DNA from: UM-FILTER-33-9 sp964530235
GTDB taxonomy: Bacteria > Patescibacteriota > Microgenomatia > UBA1406 > GWC2-37-13
DNA: 64,000 nt
Reading direction: 5' to 3'
Assembly: GCA_964530235.1 (NCBI GenBank)
Contig: CAZGYB010000001.1
Location: 124,001 to 188,000 of the forward strand
Below are positions 11,601 through 18,390 of this stretch, piece after piece (positions within the stretch are counted from its first letter, which is position 1; each line of letters begins with the position of its first letter). The notes below the pieces were generated by a model. It searched no databases. It was not told the DNA's origin and saw only the letters and a program-made list of their open reading frames with translations. Made by a program: the position numbers and the translations under genes.

Positions 11601-14600
11601 GACATTCTAAACACCACTTCAGGAAGTGCTCCGTCTGGGAATTTATTCTGGGGAAATAGAACAGTCTGTGACAGTAGCGGAAACTGTGGTGTTTCTGGAG
11701 CAACGGGCTATGTATCTCTGCAATCAACCACACCCGGTACTCAACAATCTGGACATATCAATATCAGCGGAACTCTTATAGCTGGGCTTTTAGCAGACGC
11801 ATCAAATCAGAATTACGGTATTGACCCTGCAGGAACAGGGAGTTTTGGAGGTTATTCGCTTAAAGTTACCGGTTCTTCTTTGTTGGCTGTTGATTCGGGA
11901 AATGTTGGTATCGGTACAACAACAACAGCCTACAAACTAGACGTCCGTGGAGGAACCGGAACCACTATCGCCTATTTCGACGGACGTGTACGTGGAGAGA
12001 GCGCATCTGCCAATGACGAATTCGTTACCCTTGGCCAGATGGCAACTGGTGGAGGTGGTCCCTGGACTCGTAACAATCCATACGTTTACCTTACAACCGG
12101 AACGGATAATGTGGGTATAGGAACTACACAACCTGGGCAAAAACTTGACGTAAAAGGAACCCTCCGGTTATCTGAGACTGCGGGATATAATCCGTGGGAC
12201 ATATCTTCAATATACAATTACACAAACTCTGATCTTATCTTTGCTAATAATTCTGTTGAAAAATTTCGATTTAACAACAATGGAAATTTGGGAATTGGAA
12301 CAACGAACCCTGTCAATAAAATACATCTTATTTCAAACTCATCCGATGGTCTACGCTTTTCACGAACTGATGGAACTTGGCCAACTCTTGTTGAAACATT
12401 AGGGAACGGTAACTTACATATTCGACCCGCACTTGACTCCAGCACCGTAAACACTTACGGATTATGGCTACAGGGTGGAAATGGAGGCACAGCAGGATAT
12501 ATTGGTGTAGGAACCACGAGCCCTAGCCAATTATTACATGTGTCAAAAGATGCGGGAGTTCTTCGTCTCTCAAATGCAGCTAACTCAAATTACGCTGACC
12601 TAGAGGGATCTTACGGCTATTTTTCTGTCAAACCAACCTCATCCTCATATGGTTTAGTTGTGTATAAAAATGATACCGCTGAATGGATCAATATGGACTA
12701 TAAATCAGGAAACTACGGTAATATAAATGTATATAATAATAACCCGCTTTATCTCAATCCTTCTGGAAATGTTATTTTATCCTCAACCGCTGGCAATGTC
12801 GGTATCGGCACAACAAATCCCGGAGATAAAGTCTCTGTTGTAAGTTCGATTACAACGGGAAACGTTGTTTCTATAACCGACGCAAACGCATCGCAAACAA
12901 CTGCAACGTTATTAAACGTCGTCCAATCTGGGGTTACAACGGGTTTCACCGGAAATATGGTTAATATGAGCGGAACTAGCACAACAGGAACAGGAACTAT
13001 TTTAAATCTCACCACGGCAAATACAACAGCAGGCAACGGATTTAACCTAACTGCCAATGGTCTCACCACCGGTATTGGAATGAACTTAAGCCATGCCACC
13101 TCAACCATTACCACCGGATCTTTGTTTAAGGCAAGTAGTACCGTTGCAGACAATTACACAACCGGAGGGCTCCTTTCTGTCACCTCAAACGCTGCATTTA
13201 CCACAACCGCAAATACCGGAGGACTTGTCAATATTACCTCATCCAATGCAAGCCAGGTTTCATCAACTCTCCTGAATGTTGCCCAATCAGGAGTAACCAC
13301 CGGATTTACCGGCAATGTTGTGAATATCATTGGAACGAGTACCACAGGAACGGGAACTATTTTAAATCTCACCACGGCAAATACAACAGCAGGCAACGGA
13401 TTTAACCTAACTGCCAATGGTCTCACCACCGGTATTGGAATGAACTTAAGCCATGCCACCTCAACCATTACCACCGGATCTTTGTTTAAGGCAAGTAGTA
13501 CCGTTGCAGACAATTACACAACCGGAGGGCTCCTTTCTGTCACCTCAAACGCTGCATTTACCACAACCGCAAATACCGGAGGACTTGTCAATATTACCTC
13601 ATCCAATGCAAGCCAGGTTTCATCAACCCTTCTCAATGTTGCCCAATCAGGAGTTACAACTGGGTTTACCGGCAATGTTGTGAATATCATTGGAACAAGT
13701 ACCACAGGAACAGGAACCATTTTAAATCTCACTACTGCAAATACAACCGCAGGCAACGGATTTAACCTAACTGCCAATGGTCTCACCACCGGTATTGGAA
13801 TGAACTTAAGCCATGCCACCTCAACCATTACCACCGGATCTTTGTTTAAGGCAAGTAGTACCGTTGCAGACAATTACACAACCGGAGGGCTCCTTTCTGT
13901 CACCTCAAACGCTGCATTTACCACAACCGCAAATACCGGAGGACTTGTCAATATTACCTCATCCAATGCAAGCCAGGTTTCATCAACTCTCCTGAATGTT
14001 GCCCAATCAGGAGTAACCACCGGATTTACCGGCAATGTTGTGAATATCATTGGAACGAGTACCACAGGAACGGGAACTATTTTAAATCTAACGTCTGCTA
14101 ACACTTCTGCAGGATACGCAATGAGAATCACTTCAAATGGCCTTGCAGCAGGAACCGGCCTCTACTTAAGCTCATCGTCAACCGGCCTTACCGGTGATCT
14201 GGCAAACTTTACTGCTTCAGGAAGCAATGCAGCAGTAACAGGAAACGTTTTGAAAGTAGGTCTAACAGGCGCATCAGCCGTCGGAACTGCTCTTAATGTG
14301 ACAACAGCTGGTTCAGGGGGTTACGCACTCAGAGTAAATGACAACGGAACATATACCGACTCAGATCCCTTTGTAATCGATTACAATGGTAACGTCGGTA
14401 TTGGAACAACAAACCCATCCTTAGCAAAATTGCAAATTACCAGCGGTAATATTTCAGTAGATTCAACATACGGTATTGACACTGGCGCAGCGGGAACGTT
14501 AAATCTCGGAAACTCCACTGCAACTACAATAAACCTCGGTTCTGCAAATACAACACGAACAATAAATATTGGGACAGGAACCAACACAGACACAATCAAT

Positions 14601-17261
14601 ATTGGAACCGGCGGAACCAATGCTGACTCCATAAATATTGGCGGACTAGCCACAACTGCAACCACTTTTAAAGGATATATGTACCGCGGTCTTCCCCTCC
14701 GCTTTACCTATACCCAGGCTGCAGCAGTGAATGCATCTGATGCAACAAAAGACAGCGCCTGTACCAGCGCTTTTGGGAATGCATTCCAGGCTGCACGGAT
14801 TCAGGATGTTGCTATGAATAGCAATGGAGGTGTTGCCAGAACAACTGGATTTCAGGAATTCACCGTCGCAGGGGAAGCTGCCAATAAATATAACTACTCA
14901 GCTGATTATGCAACTGGAGAATCCGACGCAGCCAAACTCCAAGCTGTCGGTGCAACAACAGAAAGCCAATATGTCGCGTGTATCAGAAAAGACGCACCAA
15001 TGATTTTTACCCGGGGAACTGTTGCTTATACCGCAAGTGCAGGAACAAAAGACAGCCAATGCACAAGCGAATACGGCTCAGGAAGATATCGGGGCGCAAG
15101 CCTTATCGACGCTTTATCTTACTACGGTGGATTCGGTGTCACTGCAGGTTCTTCATATTTTAATGTAGTAAGCAGCACTGGAAATAGCTATTATCCCCAA
15201 TGGGACAACACCAATCATGCTTCGTATGTTCAGCAAGCAACCGGCGGAACCTATACCGTAGCTTGTGTTATGATCGATCAGGCGTCAGGAGCAGATTATG
15301 CCGAGACAATCGGATCAAATCAATCTGATCTGCAACCCGCTGAAATTTTGGTCTCAGACCCAAATGCTCCCAAAAAAGCTATGCGTTCTCAAAAACCCTA
15401 TGATACGAGTATATTGGGCGTAGTTACTACCCAACCTGGATTTGTTGTTGGAGAAGAAATTACTGAGGGGTATGAAACCACTGTTGCGCTCAACGGACGA
15501 GTTCCTGTAAAAGTTACCAACAACAACGGTGTCATTAACATAGGCGACCCAGTGACAACGAGCGAAATTCCCGGAGTAGGTATGAAAGCAACTAAAAAAG
15601 GATCGATCGTCGGAAAGGCTCTTGAGTCGTCGGACAAATGCGGTTCATCTGTATGTTCAATCACCTTATTTATCAATCTGGGATACATGGAACCGCTCAT
15701 TCAAATCAGCTCTCCAAATGACTTAGCTTTGCAGGAACAAAATAATAGATATCAGATTGCTTTATATAACAACTCTGATATTTCAGAAAAAATAGGAGTT
15801 TATATTGATTTGGTGGTTGGAAATATAAAAGCCGGCCTTATTTCCACTCAAAAACTCATCGTACACAACTCTGCTCAGATTACAGATCTTTCCGTTACCT
15901 CACTCACCATAGGTGGTAAAACTCTCCAGCAATTTATTTTGGACACGGTGCAAAATGCCCAAGTTGTTGCAACAAATATACAACAAATAACTACATCCAG
16001 TCTTCAAACTATTGATGCTTCTGTGGGTAATCTTATCGTTCGTGAAAAAATAATATCTCCGGTAGTTGAAACAGCGCAACTTACCACAAACGTTATTAAG
16101 CCTCAAGAAAAAGACATTGCCATTGACCTAAATAGCAATCAGGAACCAATCGTTAGTAGTCAGGATAAAAACGCTCTCTCAAAACTAGTTATAACGGGCT
16201 TAAATAACAGAACCGTCGCCTCAATCGATGCATCCGGCAACGCAACCTTCAGTGGCACCATTGCGGCTAAAGAAGCTTCTATTTCCGGTTCTCTCGCTGC
16301 AAACCAGGTAACCAGTAACCAATTCATCAGCAACGAAGCATCTATATCAGGCACATTAATCGCCAAAGAAATCCACTCAGAAAATATTAAACAGCTAACA
16401 ACTGAAAACCGACAACTGTCAACTGACATCAATGAAATACAACAACAGCTTGCCCAAATCAAAAATACACCACTCCCCGACCTTACCACACAAACCAATA
16501 TTGCAAATACCACCGATTTAAACAATCAACAATTTAACACTATTACCTCGAATCAACTCACCGTAACCGGTAATACTAATATATTCAATCTTTCCATCGC
16601 AAACTCCCTCGTTGCGGGTACGTTATTTCTGCAAAATGATCGCATACTGTCACTTTCCTCTGACTTGAAATTATCGGCACTTGAGCGAATTACCATGTTT
16701 GATGGAGCTGTAGTAATAGCAAAAAACGGCACCATCACTACAACCGGTGAAATTATCGCACAAGCAGGTGTAAGAACGAATGCGATAAAACCACTAACCG
16801 AAGGAGAAGATATTGCCATACAACTCAACTCTAAGCTAAAAACTCTCAATCCTATTCAAACCGCAAACTCCAAATTAAAAATTGTTGACTCCAGTGGCAA
16901 TGAAACCGCAAGTATTGACGCCTCAGGTTCGGCAGAATTCAACAGTATTGCCTTTAAACAAATCGCAACAAACTCTGCCTTTATTGCAGATTCAGGGCAA
17001 CGAAATGAAAATAACGAAATAATACCCGCGATAAAAACAAATGCGGAGTCCGCAGGAACAAGTATTTTGCCTGCAAATACAAAAGAAATTATTATTTACA
17101 ATGACCGAGTCACAGAAAACTCGCTCATCTACCTAACTCCTGTTGGAAAATCAGTCAACAGTCAACTTACGGTCGTAAAAAAAGCAATAGGATATTTCTC
17201 AGTGTCTATTGGCTCCATACAAATTCAAGACCTCCAGTTTAACTGGCTGATTATTAATTAG
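2676..17261 (+). CDS. giant repetitive surface fibre protein with recombinase-like N-terminal domain
   Basis: A 4861-residue protein. Residues 1-65 resemble a tyrosine-recombinase SAM-like N-terminal domain (NTVSFYIKSLQKQ...IQRKLASVDKFISWA). Residues about 97-115 are a single membrane helix, so the N-terminus is probably cytosolic and the rest exported. Near 143 begins the FQGRLTDTLGNP domain seen in many secreted CPR proteins. Then come about 33 copies of a GNVGIGTTNP-like turn motif separating beta-rich units, as in trimeric tail-fibre or adhesin shafts. Around residues 4015-4200 are Cys-containing lectin-like segments, then ADYAET...ILGVVTTQPGFVVG, a coiled-coil-like stretch (near 4570-4600) and a C-terminal beta domain. 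Near-identical DNA repeats (647 bp and 360 bp units) lie inside. There is no sortase motif or catalytic site. The role is inferred: attachment or host contact. No well-placed Shine-Dalgarno is seen at the start. Confidence 0.85.
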   Translation: MESITKNTVSFYIKSLQKQEYTAAEIQRKLASVDKFISWAHQRGYIEINQFKQIQEEIAKHINSALQTSLNLQQSSFHNKLTANSKSPMANLGIRQYVGLGLMVLLISFLGFGIYNRFFNKAPTPFAYSTIPTGPGVTAGTSRFISFQGRLTDTLGNPIVAPIDITYNFYTVSSGGSPLGGSTRVCTASPDQDGIFSNLIGNDSGPSCNTGIANSVFTENPVIYLGVKVGSDPSEMTPRQQIANVGYAINAETLQGLPPGQNTSNIPFINRDGDMLIAAANPGIRSTYASANFTVSSAKAVIIQSAGADDITLSASDGGTLRFKTYNGSLLERMTILNTGNVGISNTNPQTALDVIGDASASGNITVGQGSTIRPAYGPLSLAYKSALNAWTTGLTLQDTTGNVGIGTTSPSSKLQVSGLGTFNGLATGWTKTYVVDPNGKGDFTSLTAALNGTSGAAIFKLVPGTITEPDNVELRSNITIIGSGGITSSATTQLSHGLKASSAVTGVTIQDIYLPAPASNGFISIDSASGSKIALHNVYLAGSSSNTRGVYATGLGFRTPSGTGSVSTGFISDNNTTLDGSNVGSSYLTALTVLGNGSEIVGGKLAINGTTAGANILNSSVSSITHTGSSAGRDIFFGNYVAGTANWSAFTPSTSNKYTLSGNYFFGTPTFSGSSQTDIQIYDTNSASALSNSANVSFVYNAFPLRRKAPTSTVSTAIFQNSSGNNKLEVGQHTIAISNSAAQSGNLFELNTSGVTGGDILVANSSGNVGIGTTDPGAYKLRVNGTIAPLTADQDLGDSTYRWDLFANSINADSTVTLTGIGSGTGTALCRDGSNNVVTCTGGGGITLQNAYDNGNTITTTTGRNISITLADVATDTTFNIYQAGTDGAAAFRVDDETGLGSDTSPFIIDQSGNVGVGKTAPLVKLDVTGDASASGNITVGQGSTIRPAYGPLSLAYKSALNAWTTGLTLQDSTGNVGIGSTNPTALLDVAGDIKFGGTGANKIGTLTSNTTQVTVRAPSSAALGLGANGGNSDIYITTGNNVGIGTTIPLEKLDVSGNASVSGNLTIGQTGVLRSQYGPLNLAYKSGLNAWSTGLTLQDTTGFVGIGTTNPQNKLHVVGTAASGTELVGRFDSSAQYAGFFVNNSSNRQAKIVLGQNGTEKWQFGTDYAAAGTADFYIYDNTGSRNPLYVTTAGDVRLGGTSGYAGTQAMTILQTGNVGIGSTNPTTAKLVINTAAAAEGLDLSTTDSYANLRVIRNSLNASDKDMYIGYQSGATSSLHLYSNNTETLTVKAGNVGIGTTDPGAYKLRVNGTIAPLTADQDLGDSTYRWDLFANSINADSTVTLTGIGSGTGTALCRDGSNNVVTCTGGGGITLQNAYDNGNTITTTTGRNISITLADVATDTTFNIYQAGTDGAAAFRVDDETGLGSDTSPFIIDQSGNVGVGKTAPLVKLDVTGDASASGNITVGQGSTIRPAYGPLSLAYKSALNAWTTGLTLQDSTGNVGIGSTRPTQTLDVNGSMTLAGGSSILFTGTSNKIVNASATDLGFQTSNQWNVFLKAGGNVGIGGTTADSTPTLFAGASGNVGIGTTSITSGYELDVINDIRAAGEVFADGGSYAYFNAAGSYLGGTTVGAGGAVGYTGSSTTALWAGSGMPLVLGTNGSEYVRITSGGNVGIGTTIPQVALDIVGSASASGNITVGQGSTIRPAYGPLSLAYKSALNAWTTGLTLQDTTGNVGIGTTNPLGKLHVYSYGPNTGDIGGNVVFNRYYDGTWRGGAIYSTYTNRDSLAFAVSSDTTPLANGKIQMVVQDNGNVGIGSTSPGYKLDVNGSTRATAFYDYDNTNYYVDPTGATSAILNGNVGIGTTDPGSYKLRVNGTIAPLTADQDLGDSTYRWDLFANSINADSTVTLTGIGSGTGTALCRDGSNNVVTCTGGGGITLQNAYDNGNTITTTTGRNISITLADVATDTTFNIYQAGTDGAAAFRVDDETGLGSDTSPFIITQTGNVGIGSTSPGSQLVLEKTFNFGNGNVISQTIAHNRQLQSDLETGNSTGLEVLSSIDDQTGNNRRLNASFTAIRGFVTLNNTSRGYGNIIGIESSIANYSSQVTSNDTYLFKGVFNNANRYTNIYGLYLPDLSGVAGTSYGVYSVNGTNYFGGNVGIGTTNPSDLLQVGSAAGVNALYDSSGGIFNVRYQTANRVSLAQNAASSFSQTGAGLGGIRLMGSNGSSYGYVLAGPTSEVLLNPISGNVGIGTTNPIATLDVSGDLRTSNSFTRSLTRTIPTTVNDEVDIGSWNLSNGGGTFWVSVTVPSGGYSQAKNYILPVQYAQSPNNTWVTALPISNTGSYSSQDVDLDIRVNNAVVSLRLRRSLGTTAGTAYIVITHEGVTADSFTPSTATSSVSAPTAYFSSTALTQVGGNVGIGTTNPAEGLDVSGTNPRIRIAQASAPGVTTDKLYNVSGSLYWNGTPLSTGGSIPGATEGYTLRGNGSSWQATSSLFNKSDGNIGIGTTNPAANAFFGGGKTINLFDQTSNLPNVRIQSTSQDFSLGLDNSSVYLYLATSGSYRIYTGGTEKMRLSSAGGLSLGNSYVGTDPGAGSLIVSGNIGIGTTTAGAQLQIGSDASSFLRINNSDITSSYTTDSRYGLTSNGTAVYSLPANHDGGALLLSSSTGDSIISGGGAGAAKLEFFVGDTAAAKMAIDNTGNVGIGTTLPLEKLDVSGNATVSGNLTIGQTGVLRSQYGPLKLAYKSGLDTWATGITLQDTTGNVGIGTTHPTQKLSLVNGSAGFAGLTNVGLSMENSNHQYMMMFAPANTQQGILIGGGANNEARILWEDGSRGNYLDISGGTTISLNGGGGNVGIGTTNPGDLFTVKTSTNDYGIQLQGATTSVSPTYKLADTGGTVYARWGIAGSAGNLVTGASANDLVIRTQSKNIHFTGDGGTTAHMTISSGGSIGIGTTSPGGKLDVQGTLRLGAALGVNDILNTTSGSAPSGNLFWGNRTVCDSSGNCGVSGATGYVSLQSTTPGTQQSGHINISGTLIAGLLADASNQNYGIDPAGTGSFGGYSLKVTGSSLLAVDSGNVGIGTTTTAYKLDVRGGTGTTIAYFDGRVRGESASANDEFVTLGQMATGGGGPWTRNNPYVYLTTGTDNVGIGTTQPGQKLDVKGTLRLSETAGYNPWDISSIYNYTNSDLIFANNSVEKFRFNNNGNLGIGTTNPVNKIHLISNSSDGLRFSRTDGTWPTLVETLGNGNLHIRPALDSSTVNTYGLWLQGGNGGTAGYIGVGTTSPSQLLHVSKDAGVLRLSNAANSNYADLEGSYGYFSVKPTSSSYGLVVYKNDTAEWINMDYKSGNYGNINVYNNNPLYLNPSGNVILSSTAGNVGIGTTNPGDKVSVVSSITTGNVVSITDANASQTTATLLNVVQSGVTTGFTGNMVNMSGTSTTGTGTILNLTTANTTAGNGFNLTANGLTTGIGMNLSHATSTITTGSLFKASSTVADNYTTGGLLSVTSNAAFTTTANTGGLVNITSSNASQVSSTLLNVAQSGVTTGFTGNVVNIIGTSTTGTGTILNLTTANTTAGNGFNLTANGLTTGIGMNLSHATSTITTGSLFKASSTVADNYTTGGLLSVTSNAAFTTTANTGGLVNITSSNASQVSSTLLNVAQSGVTTGFTGNVVNIIGTSTTGTGTILNLTTANTTAGNGFNLTANGLTTGIGMNLSHATSTITTGSLFKASSTVADNYTTGGLLSVTSNAAFTTTANTGGLVNITSSNASQVSSTLLNVAQSGVTTGFTGNVVNIIGTSTTGTGTILNLTSANTSAGYAMRITSNGLAAGTGLYLSSSSTGLTGDLANFTASGSNAAVTGNVLKVGLTGASAVGTALNVTTAGSGGYALRVNDNGTYTDSDPFVIDYNGNVGIGTTNPSLAKLQITSGNISVDSTYGIDTGAAGTLNLGNSTATTINLGSANTTRTINIGTGTNTDTINIGTGGTNADSINIGGLATTATTFKGYMYRGLPLRFTYTQAAAVNASDATKDSACTSAFGNAFQAARIQDVAMNSNGGVARTTGFQEFTVAGEAANKYNYSADYATGESDAAKLQAVGATTESQYVACIRKDAPMIFTRGTVAYTASAGTKDSQCTSEYGSGRYRGASLIDALSYYGGFGVTAGSSYFNVVSSTGNSYYPQWDNTNHASYVQQATGGTYTVACVMIDQASGADYAETIGSNQSDLQPAEILVSDPNAPKKAMRSQKPYDTSILGVVTTQPGFVVGEEITEGYETTVALNGRVPVKVTNNNGVINIGDPVTTSEIPGVGMKATKKGSIVGKALESSDKCGSSVCSITLFINLGYMEPLIQISSPNDLALQEQNNRYQIALYNNSDISEKIGVYIDLVVGNIKAGLISTQKLIVHNSAQITDLSVTSLTIGGKTLQQFILDTVQNAQVVATNIQQITTSSLQTIDASVGNLIVREKIISPVVETAQLTTNVIKPQEKDIAIDLNSNQEPIVSSQDKNALSKLVITGLNNRTVASIDASGNATFSGTIAAKEASISGSLAANQVTSNQFISNEASISGTLIAKEIHSENIKQLTTENRQLSTDINEIQQQLAQIKNTPLPDLTTQTNIANTTDLNNQQFNTITSNQLTVTGNTNIFNLSIANSLVAGTLFLQNDRILSLSSDLKLSALERITMFDGAVVIAKNGTITTTGEIIAQAGVRTNAIKPLTEGEDIAIQLNSKLKTLNPIQTANSKLKIVDSSGNETASIDASGSAEFNSIAFKQIATNSAFIADSGQRNENNEIIPAIKTNAESAGTSILPANTKEIIIYNDRVTENSLIYLTPVGKSVNSQLTVVKKAIGYFSVSIGSIQIQDLQFNWLIIN
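4977..5623 (+). repeat. 647-bp intragenic repeat, copy 1
   Basis: This block, from GGCAACGTCGGCATAGG to GGGATTGGGAGTAC, recurs 1581 bp downstream with no difference I could find by eye. It encodes a complete module from GNVGIGTTDP to TGNVGIGST. Such identity over third-codon positions indicates recent duplication or gene conversion. Confidence 0.85.
6558..7204 (+). repeat. 647-bp intragenic repeat, copy 2
   Basis: Second copy of the block at 4977-5623. Sequence before and after differs between the copies, so the boundaries are sharp: they begin at the GNVGIGTT turn and end at the next one, as if modules were exchanged at the turn motif. Confidence 0.85.
8250..8680 (+). repeat. 647-bp intragenic repeat, partial copy 3
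   Basis: Covers about the first two-thirds of the unit, with a handful of mostly silent substitutions (for example GATCCGGGATCC instead of GACCCGGGAGC near its start). After the FIITQTGN segment it departs into unrelated sequence. This is an older copy than the other two. Confidence 0.8.
12914..14090 (+). repeat. tandem array of 360-bp units
   Basis: Three full units and a partial fourth with a period of exactly 360 bp (120 codons). The stretches at 13081-13260, 13441-13620 and 13801-13980 are base-for-base identical. The unit junctions at 13261-13380 and 13981-14090 match each other better than either matches 13621-13740, a mosaic pattern typical of unequal crossing-over or gene conversion. 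The peptide repeats SHATSTITTGSLF and TAGNGFNLTANG. Confidence 0.9.
16391..16432 (+). repeat. degenerate 7-bp-period tract in the giant gene
   Basis: Reads as successive heptamers ACTGAAA, ACCGACA, ACTGTCA, ACTGACA and is translated as TTENRQLSTDI within a coiled-coil-like region. A second weaker tract lies at 16832-16877. It belongs to the dispersed heptamer family seen in many genes of this window. Confidence 0.5.
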
Positions 17262-17293
17262 CTTCACCCATTTTCCCCTACGCGCCAAAATGG

Positions 17294-17299
17294 TATAAT
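17294..17299 (+). promoter_or_regulatory. -10 box of the M23 peptidase gene (leaderless)
   Basis: Perfect TATAAT at 17294-17299, eight bases before the ATG at 17308. Transcription should start at or next to the start codon. No convincing -35 box is seen (TTTTCC at the expected place) and there is no Shine-Dalgarno. Confidence 0.6.
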
Positions 17300-17307
17300 T
17301 ATTGCTT

Positions 17308-18381
17308 ATGCAGGAAATTATTGAGTTTATCGGTTTCTTTCGAACCTACCTGTTTCTTCGACTCGTCCGACTCGGAAAAATCTTTGAAGGGTTCAAGGAT
17401 GTTGTTGTCGCCTTTTTGATTGTGAAAAGGGGAAAATACTCATCGTCTTTCCTCAATACCTCATTTTTTATTCTTGTTGGCGCAGCGTTAGTCGGTGGAC
17501 CAATCATCGCGGAAAATAACTCCTTTCTCCGGCTGTTTGAATCCGAGTACAAACCGCAGTTTAGCGAAGCTACAGTTGTATCGTATAACCCCTATGAAAG
17601 CGGGCTTGCAACAACCATTTCAGTCAAACCGCGTGACCGTATCATTGATCATAAAATTGTTTCCGGTGATACACTCGAAACACTCGGAAAACGATATGGA
17701 ATTTCTGTTGACACCATCAAATGGGCAAACAACTTGAAAAATGATACGATTATGCCGGGCCAGACTCTTAAAATTCCACCGGTGACCGGAGTTGTACACA
17801 AAGTTGTTTCCGGTGAAAGTATCTACTCCATTGCAAAAAAATATAAAACATCACCGCAAAATATTGTTAATTTTATCTTTAACGACTTCCTTGATATTGA
17901 CACTTTCGCCCTGCGTTCAGGCCAGACGCTTTTTGTTCCCGACGGCGTCATCGAAGAAGAACAGCCGAAGTATCTTGCCTTAAAACCGAGTTATGCTTCA
18001 ATTCAGGCAGGAGTCCGCGGTTCTTCTTCGTTCATCTGGCCGACATCAGGGTTAATTACCCAATATCCTACCTGGTATCACATGGCGCTAGACATTGCAA
18101 ATAATGCTGCGCCACCGGTTCTTGCATCAGATACCGGTACTGTCACATTTGCCGGATGTTTGCAATACGGATATGGGTGCCATATTGTTATCGACCATGC
18201 CAACGGTTACACAACTTTATACGGTCATTTATCTGCAATCGGAGTCTCCGCAGGTCAGGCAGTCACCCAAGGTCAACAAATTGGAAATGTTGGATCAACT
18301 GGAAGGTCAACCGGACCACATCTTCATTTTGAGATCCGCTCGGGAGGCACCCTGCTTAATCCGCAAGACTTCTTACGCTAA
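17308..18381 (+). CDS. LysM-M23 peptidase (cell-wall endopeptidase)
   Basis: Likely cleaves or remodels peptidoglycan outside the cytoplasmic membrane. After a basic cytosolic stretch, a hydrophobic helix (about 50-65) anchors it. Two LysM domains follow (HKIVSGDTLETLGKRYGIS... and HKVVSGESIYSIAKKYKTS...), then a C-terminal peptidase_M23 (LytM) domain with the zinc ligands H and D in YHMALDIAN, the conserved Y-x-H-L in LYGHLSA, and the HLH pair in GPHLHFEI. All expected catalytic residues are present. I chose ATG 17308 over the TTG six bases upstream because it sits correctly behind the TATAAT box. It converges on the O-antigen-ligase-like gene with only 9 bp between them. Confidence 0.9.
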   Translation: MQEIIEFIGFFRTYLFLRLVRLGKIFEGFKDVVVAFLIVKRGKYSSSFLNTSFFILVGAALVGGPIIAENNSFLRLFESEYKPQFSEATVVSYNPYESGLATTISVKPRDRIIDHKIVSGDTLETLGKRYGISVDTIKWANNLKNDTIMPGQTLKIPPVTGVVHKVVSGESIYSIAKKYKTSPQNIVNFIFNDFLDIDTFALRSGQTLFVPDGVIEEEQPKYLALKPSYASIQAGVRGSSSFIWPTSGLITQYPTWYHMALDIANNAAPPVLASDTGTVTFAGCLQYGYGCHIVIDHANGYTTLYGHLSAIGVSAGQAVTQGQQIGNVGSTGRSTGPHLHFEIRSGGTLLNPQDFLR

Positions 18382-18390
18382 GCCTGAAGG

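Noticed and set aside
12914..14090. CRISPR-like array
   Set aside because: The units are 360 bp, contiguous, in frame and protein-coding, with no short repeat/unique spacer alternation and no cas genes.
12749..14131. Antisense open frames repeating the same peptide across the 360-bp array
   Set aside because: They exist only because the sense repeats have no stop in the opposite frame; they recur with the repeat unit, have no promoter or plausible start, and the sense frame is clearly coding.
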